From assembly GCA_964036195.1 (NCBI GenBank), contig OZ038451.1, forward strand, positions 14,574,529 through 14,638,528: 64,000 nt of DNA. Reading direction: 5' to 3'. Of this stretch, positions 58,763 through 64,000 are shown piece by piece. Positions within the stretch are counted from its first letter, which is position 1; each line of letters opens with the position of its first letter. The notes beneath the pieces were generated by a model. It did not search any database. It saw only the letters and a program-made list of their open reading frames with translations, and was not told the origin of the DNA. Made by a program: the position numbers and the translations under genes. The stretch comes from Sphaerolaimus hirsutus (taxonomy: Eukaryota > Nematoda > Chromadorea > Monhysterida > Sphaerolaimidae).

Positions 58763-60429
58763 CTCTTGCTTCATGACAAATGTCAAAGTCATGTCTTCAT
58801 CCCTTCTAATGTAATTAATTTTACATTGAAGGTCAATTGTGCAATTTCAGAGCTATTTTTCACTATGCTGTACATTTTTGTAACGTTCATTTTATTCCAT
58901 TTATTGTTCGCTCACACACTGTCATCACTCAATCTTTTTTTATAAATAGCAAAGACATGGCAAATTACAATGTTTTTCAATCCTAAAAATTAAGTAGACA
59001 AATCTGTATTAATTCAAGTGGTGAAAACAGAGGGTCTAAATATAAATGGTCATAACCAGACTCAAAATGATTTAAATATTCGAAATACTACCAAAAAAAC
59101 GTTCAACCATAGATAAGTCGAGTTCAGCAGAAATAGTTCAACTGTAGATAAACCAAATAAATCGGGCGTTACCCGAGACAGCGTGATGGTAGGTACCATA
59201 TTTCCTCGAAACCCCTCAAAATGGCCACTGAATTTCAACCCGCTCGAAGTACCCCCTCCCCCGTCTGGAGCGATGTATGTTGATATTTCCAAATATATCA
59301 TATTTAGACACATTTGTTACCGGTTTTGTGTACTTAAAAGCGTTCTTTACCATGAATTTCACGGAAATTTCTGACGAAATGATAATTCCCCCTCGTTTAA
59401 CTGCCCTCAGAATATGCACTATTCAAAATAACCCCCTGGGGGTATTTGGAGAAAAATACGGTGGTTTTTAACGTATTTAAAGTGGTAAGCGTCGCTTAGC
59501 GCCAAAACTTGACCACATCGAGACTGCGGAAAAGTGATGGAAAAGCGCCGTGGCGCTAGCGCCAAAGGAAAATACGGCATGGCGCTGGAGTTTGGAAAAG
59601 CGCTTTTGGCGCTTGGCGCCATTTTGCTCTGGCGCCATTGGCGCTTGGCGGTGGGGTTCGGAAAAGCGCCATGGCGCTTGGCGCCAAAGTCCTGGCGCTT
59701 TTTCCATCACTAACCGCGGCTAATACTAAAAAATACGTGTCATGGGAACACAAAACGAGTGTTAACTTAACTAAGCATGACAGGACGCAAGCTTACAGAT
59801 TTTGTAATTTTACACCTTTGCAGACCTTAGATCGGTTTAAAAACTTTGAAATCTCGGATTTCTGTTTCGGATCAATATACCTATGTATGTACATTTTTTA
59901 AAGCGTTAATCAGTCATGATTATTGTGTATATTTTGGCACATTCTCTTGTCGAGAATACGATGCAAAGTTTGTTCTGCAAAATCTGGCCGATATTTAGAT
60001 GGAATTCCATGAGCTTGTGTCAGTGGTGTCGAACATTATAATAGATATAAGTATATTTATGTGCAACAGACACTACAAACATTAGTCTCTGATAAAAATC
60101 ATTTTAATACTTAAACTAATTTAAAATCAAATGTGTGAAAAATGTAAGAAAATGGCATTTAATTGACAAAATACGTGTTAATTTTTTTCAGTAAATATCC
60201 AATGAAACTGTAAATGTCAAGTGTTAGACAATTTCACCGCTCTACGCACCACGGTAGCTATAGTACGGGTATTTTTAAGTAACGTAATATAATTTTGTAC
60301 AAATTTGTACAAACTCCAAGCAACTACTGTTTTTTCAAAGAAGTTTTTTGTTAAAATAGCTGCCGCTATTTAGAACGGTAAATGCTAAACGCTGATATAT
60401 CCTTAGCTTTTTTTGTTTAGTGTGCCGGT
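58763..60429. repeat. Intergenic stretch with a MITE (59194-59463) and a GGCGCC element (~59533-59712)
   Basis: The MITE runs from TACCATATTTCCTCG to GGAGAAAAATACGGT. The GGCGCC array ends in TTTTTCCATCACTA; its left end is decayed (AAGTGATGGAAAAGC), and flanking 8-mers match only partly. The rest (58771-59190, 59720-60429) shows no gene. Confidence 0.55.
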
Positions 60430-60572
60430 TAGGGTGTCAAATTTCCGTTTCCGCAGGAAAAAATTTTACCTTTCCGTTTTCCGGCAGCTGAAATTTTTTA
60501 CCTTTCCGTTTTCCGGCAGCTGAAAATTTTTTACCTTTCCGTTTTCCGTAAAAAATTTTTTTTGACACCCTA
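60430..60572. mobile_element. TTTCCGTTTTCCG-word hAT-like element, 143 bp, TSD GTGCCGGT
   Basis: Perfect 8-bp repeats GTGCCGGT at 60422-60429 and 60573-60580. Termini TAGGGTGTCAAA and TTTGACACCCTA. Between them are only repeats of TTTACCTTTCCGTTTTCCG. It is the smallest bounded element in the window and shows the minimal structure: termini plus word. Confidence 0.93.
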
Positions 60573-60585
60573 GTGCCGGTGTTCT

Positions 60586-60840
60586 ATGAAAGCACCCATT
60601 TTTCGAAGACCATGGGAAAATTCTAAAATACTTGTCGGACAAAACGCTATACAAAGAATGTTACCGTATTTCGATGATTACGGTCACGTGAAAAGTGTAC
60701 CCATAGAAAGATTCACCCATAGTGTGAGTGATTTAGTGCGATGTGAAAAATACAATCACGTTTTTTTGATTCAGATTGTATATGACAGACCCAATTGTAG
60801 TGTACTGTCACGGGTCTACAATGAAAATTGTCCGTGTTAG
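60586..60840 (+). CDS. Hypothetical 84-residue ORF
   Basis: ATG 60586 to TAG 60838-60840. The composition is protein-like, with aromatic and charged residues (RRPWENSKILVGQN, LPYFDDYGHVKS), but no family is recognised, the start context is weak and no neighbouring exon or polyadenylation signal ties it to a gene. It may be a pseudogene fragment or chance. Confidence 0.25.
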   Translation: MKAPIFRRPWENSKILVGQNAIQRMLPYFDDYGHVKSVPIERFTHSVSDLVRCEKYNHVFLIQIVYDRPNCSVLSRVYNENCPC

Positions 60841-61099
60841 AAGCCGTGCCGCTCACCGTTGCTGCGAAAAACCGCTGGGTGCCACAGATGACGTACCATT
60901 GGCAACGCGGTGCGGCGCCCGGGTGCAATTCTAACGCCCCTATCAATTTGGTGCTTTTCGTTGCTACTAATCATTCTAGACTTTGGTTTAATTAACCGGG
61001 TAGCAGAAACTAGTGTTTTTCACTAAATTCACATGAATATGTGTATAAAAACCTGGGTTATTCGGGTAAATGTAAATATTTTTTTGCAACCGTGCCCTT

Positions 61100-62749
61100 T
61101 CAAAAAGAAGGTGAATCAGATCCGCCTCCTGGCTGCATGAATGCTGGAATCTCCTTTTGCTGTTCAGCTAACATCTGCAAAGTAATGGTAACTATTATAC
61201 ACACACATAATGTCCAATTTTCGCGACAGTCAAAGAATACCTAAAATTCATGTATAGCGAGCAGCGTGATTATTTTGGATTGAATTGAATAAATTTTTGG
61301 TTGACAGTTGGGTTATGATACTGTTTTTCCCGATTGACAACGCCTCTCGGGAAAAATAACTGGGACTATTCAGAAAAATGGAGCTGCGCGCGTCAGAGCT
61401 GATTGGCGCCATTCAGTCCCTAAAAAGTCTATAATTCAGGCTAGGGATGGCCAAAAACGTTTTTTTAACGACCCCGAAAAACGTTTTTTTAAACGTATTT
61501 AAACTCCCAGATATGGTTATGGGTCAACATATACAGGTATATCAAACAATTGCCAGTACTTTGTGATGTTATATATAGCCACAGAATGGCTGTGGAGCCA
61601 TGGGATAGCACTACAAGTGGTGATTTCTGTCAAAAATCTCCATTTTTTGTCGACCTGTTACGTATATCGCCTTTTGTCGAATTTTTGTGACTTCAAGTCA
61701 AGTTTTGCATGGAATAGCACTTATATACGGTTATAATATAAGGCTAATCCATTGACAGTGATGGATCACACTGTAGACGTATGTGGGAGCACATTGGCTG
61801 GATATTATATGCTACACTAACATATCACGGCTTATTATGACACAATAGCATGAACAAATGGAAGCTTTCACACTAAAAATGTCTCAAAACCAATGAAAAC
61901 AATCACCAATGGTAAAGTGTATGTGATATTGCGCGCTTGCGCGCAAAAAAATTGCAAAATACCCAGTACAAAAATTTTTGGCTGATGTTTTTAAAAAAAC
62001 AACGGTTTCGATGCCTGTTTTTGAAAAAAACAACGTTTTTTGTAAAAACGGTTAAAAAAACACCGATCATCCCTAATTCAGGCAATAAAACTAATGCTAA
62101 TGAAAACCAGCTGCAAAAGGATACAGTACTTTTAAGTACACATACATGCAAGTCAATCCATCAAAGAGGGGGATGTTATTTAAGGGGGTGTTATTTTACC
62201 TCAACCAGCTAACAGGGGGACTTATTCGAGGATATACGATACAACGTACGCAACAATTCCGAACCTGTATCAAATCGTGTTTGAGGCGCTTGTCATTCTC
62301 ATTGTCTGGGTCGAAGAAGCTGGTCGCCTTGCCCTGGTTGCCGAGTCTGCCGGTGCGGCCGACGCGGTGCACGTAGGCCGAGGCGAGCATGGGCAAGTCG
62401 TAGTTGATCACGTGGTTCACGTTCTGCGCTCGTGGTTGGCATGGGCAGAATTGAGCTCGTTGAGCGCCCGTTTTGCACTAAATCAAGCTTGCAAATTTTT
62501 TCGAAATTCCAAAAACCATTTTTGGAAAAAATTCGAAATTCGAAGTCTTTTAGAAAAAAAGACATTTTTCCCAGTGGGTTTGCCAATGTTGCTTACAATA
62601 TGGTTTCATCGGCAGTCCCTGACCAGTCCCCTTACCAGCGCACCTGTACATCGATACCTCGTTCGCACACTGCGGTCGAGATGAGCACAAGCGAGTCGCC
62701 CGTGCGAAACGACTCAATCGCTTCTTCCCGTTCCTCTTGCTCGCGGTCG
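61100..62749 (-). CDS. DEAD-box RNA helicase, C-terminal exons (DDX3/vasa type), partial
   Basis: Three exons in transcript order: 62749-62644, 62423-62265, 61174-61100, with stop TGA at 61102-61100. Introns are GT-AG; both joins are phase 0. The first exon encodes motif V ([14 protein letters not shown]) and the second motif VI ([16 protein letters not shown]) preceded by HVINYDLPM and followed by ATSFFDP, hallmarks of the helicase C domain in the DDX3/PL10/vasa group. The last exon has the [10 protein letters not shown] tail typical of that group (compare QEVP-W in DDX3 and vasa) and a Gly/Ser end. The exons with motifs Q to IV must lie beyond 64000. Such helicases unwind RNA; vasa members work in the germ line, DDX3 members in translation; which one this is cannot be decided from the tail. 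The exon GC content is clearly above that of the introns. Confidence 0.9.
61442..62075. mobile_element. AACGTTTTTT-word hAT-like element, 634 bp, TSD ATTCAGGC
   Basis: Perfect 8-bp repeats ATTCAGGC at 61434-61441 and 62076-62083. Termini TAGGGATGG and TCATCCCTA. The interior is the inverse of that in 13808-14549 (CCAATGAAAACAATCACCAATGG at about 61890). It sits in the last intron of the helicase gene. Confidence 0.92.
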
Positions 62750-62999
62750 CTGCAAAATAGGGTGTATATTTACTATGTAAACCGCGAATATGTGCAGAAT
62801 CCTACCATAATTTAATGAATTAAATTTTGTGATAAATTGTGCAATTAATTATTCCAAAGCAAAAACGAAATATTATGATGAAAATCTGTATAATTTTTGG
62901 TTCATTATTCAGATGGGTTATGGTAGGTTTCCATACGAAGTGTGATTGCCCGCCGAGTATACCTAATATCAACTACATCGGATAAATAGTGGTCATGGG
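62750..62999. other. Helicase intron sequence
   Basis: Upstream side (minus strand) of the first helicase exon. AT-rich; a branch/pyrimidine region precedes the acceptor at 62750-62751. No further exon seen up to the element at 63000. Confidence 0.5.
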
Positions 63000-63936
63000 T
63001 AGTGATGTAAAGGCACCGGGGCACCGGTGCCCCGGTGCTGGGCACCGAAGGGCACCAGCACCGGTGCTGGTGCGGTGCCATTGCAATCTTCAGGGGTGCC
63101 ATGCCGGTGCCGGTGCCATTTTTTTCAGAATAGCACCGGTGCCGGTGCGGTGCGGTACCATTTTTTTGCCGGTGCCAAAGGTGCTAGCACCAGGGCAAAG
63201 TAAAAGGCACCGGGAAAGGCACCGGCCAAGGCTTCATGTGCTGTGCAATTTTGTCCATAGTATGTGCTTATTCATATTTCAAAAAACAGCGATATATTTA
63301 CCCAACTGTTTTTGCCTATTTTGTAAACCTCCCTATCAAATAAATATACCTACTGTGAAATCCATTATACCCGATACATGATCTGATGAGTGAATCTAAA
63401 ATTTTGTTGAATTTTAAATCATTCTTATATTTTATATTTATCTTACTTTTTTGTTCAAAATTTGTTGTCAGTATATGACAGAGATAGTTCCATTCTCTGT
63501 ACAGCAACGACTCCGATCAGTAGACAATAGTGGATATGGACATTGTAATGAATTAAATATTTTATCTTTCATTCGTAATCATTGTAATTGCTTCATAAAA
63601 GTGATTGTCACATCATTCTGATCATTTTAAGTGCTCAACCATCAAAATCGGTTGAAAATTCATGGAAATATGCACTTCCAAAGGTGAGACCACTGAGAAA
63701 CTGCCCGATATTTACTTCAGAAATTCCAGCCCGGTGCGGTGCCTTTCGGTGCTAGCACCGTCAACCCGCCGGTGCCCTTCGGTGCCGGTGCCATTTTTTC
63801 CAAAAGGCACCGGTGCCGGTGCGGTGCGGTGCCATTTTCTTGCCGGTGCCCCAGGGTGCCAGGTGCCCTTTTCATGCGTTGGCAAAGGTGCCGGTGCGGT
63901 GCGGTGCCATTTTTCCCGGTGCCTTTAACATCACTA
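63000..63936. mobile_element. GGCACCGGTGCC-word hAT-like element, 937 bp, TSD GTCATGGG
   Basis: Perfect 8-bp repeats GTCATGGG at 62992-62999 and 63937-63944. Termini TAGTGATGTAAA and TTAACATCACTA, the same terminus as the GGCGCC-word family, but the word is GGCACCGGTGCC. The middle (about 63240-63700) is AT-rich and unique. It lies upstream of the visible helicase exons, presumably in an intron. Frames of 74-130 codons in it are word translations. Confidence 0.93.
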
Positions 63937-64000
63937 GTCATGGGTTGGCGCCATGGCGCTGGACCATTTTAGTGTGCCGTGCCATTGGTGCGCTACCGCT

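Noticed and set aside
62277..62684. Plus-strand frame of 135 codons
   Set aside because: Antisense of the helicase exons carrying motifs V and VI on the minus strand.
1..64000. tRNA, rRNA or CRISPR features
   Set aside because: I looked for cloverleaf-like A/B boxes, rRNA motifs and regularly spaced direct repeats with unique spacers and saw none; the regular arrays are word elements or the minisatellite.

Overview
The window is nuclear DNA of an animal, probably an invertebrate. It carries spliced genes with GT-AG introns (a TRAIP-like RING ubiquitin ligase, a DDX3/vasa-type DEAD-box helicase, and one unrecognised small gene) in a matrix of DNA transposons and one very large LTR retroelement. 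I cannot name the species. There is one 200-base assembly gap (16850-17049).

Layout. 1-22.9 kb and 43.9-46.4 kb are almost entirely transposon-derived. Most elements are hAT-like mini-elements: 8-bp target-site duplications can be read directly for 14 of them. Their ends are arrays of a short iterated word that differs between families (GGGACC, GGCGCC, GGCACCGGTGCC, TCGATATC, AAAAAAGCGC, CTATCTATC and others). A second family (termini TACCGTATTTCCTCGAAATA) seeded a 2.2-kb tandem duplication at 2516-6937. 22956-43880 is a complete, very young LTR element (LTRs 668 bp with one visible mismatch, GGTA(T) target duplication). 46.5-62.7 kb is the genic part: TRAIP-like gene (minus, nine exons), a head-to-head five-exon gene on the plus strand, then the last three exons of the helicase (minus).

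The LTR element is the main discovery. Its Ty3/gypsy-type genome is about 20.9 kb. A 3,724-codon frame runs from Gag through a long unassigned region to an envelope-like glycoprotein. It ends at one UGA, after which the same frame continues, 12 bases on, into a 1,960-codon Pol (protease, reverse transcriptase, RNase H, integrase). The order is therefore Gag-X-Env-Pol in one frame. The X region also contains a second, spliced gene: at least 11 small GC-rich exons, nine of them bounded by phase-1 introns. The intron-like segments between them (60-1,793 nt) stay open in the Gag frame, so the unspliced RNA can be translated straight through. Exon 7 is out of frame unless spliced. Env and nearly all of Pol lie inside intron 10; exon 11 overprints the C-terminus of Pol in another frame. 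The 3' end offers two alternatives: a protein with two CCHC zinc knuckles, or a splice to a terminal exon at 42302-42590.

Reading: unspliced RNA probably gives structural and enzymatic proteins, while spliced RNA gives a basic, nuclear-type accessory protein, in the manner of complex retroviruses but with many more exons. Exon boundaries are inferred from splice-site consensus, phase and reading-frame logic; no transcript data were available.
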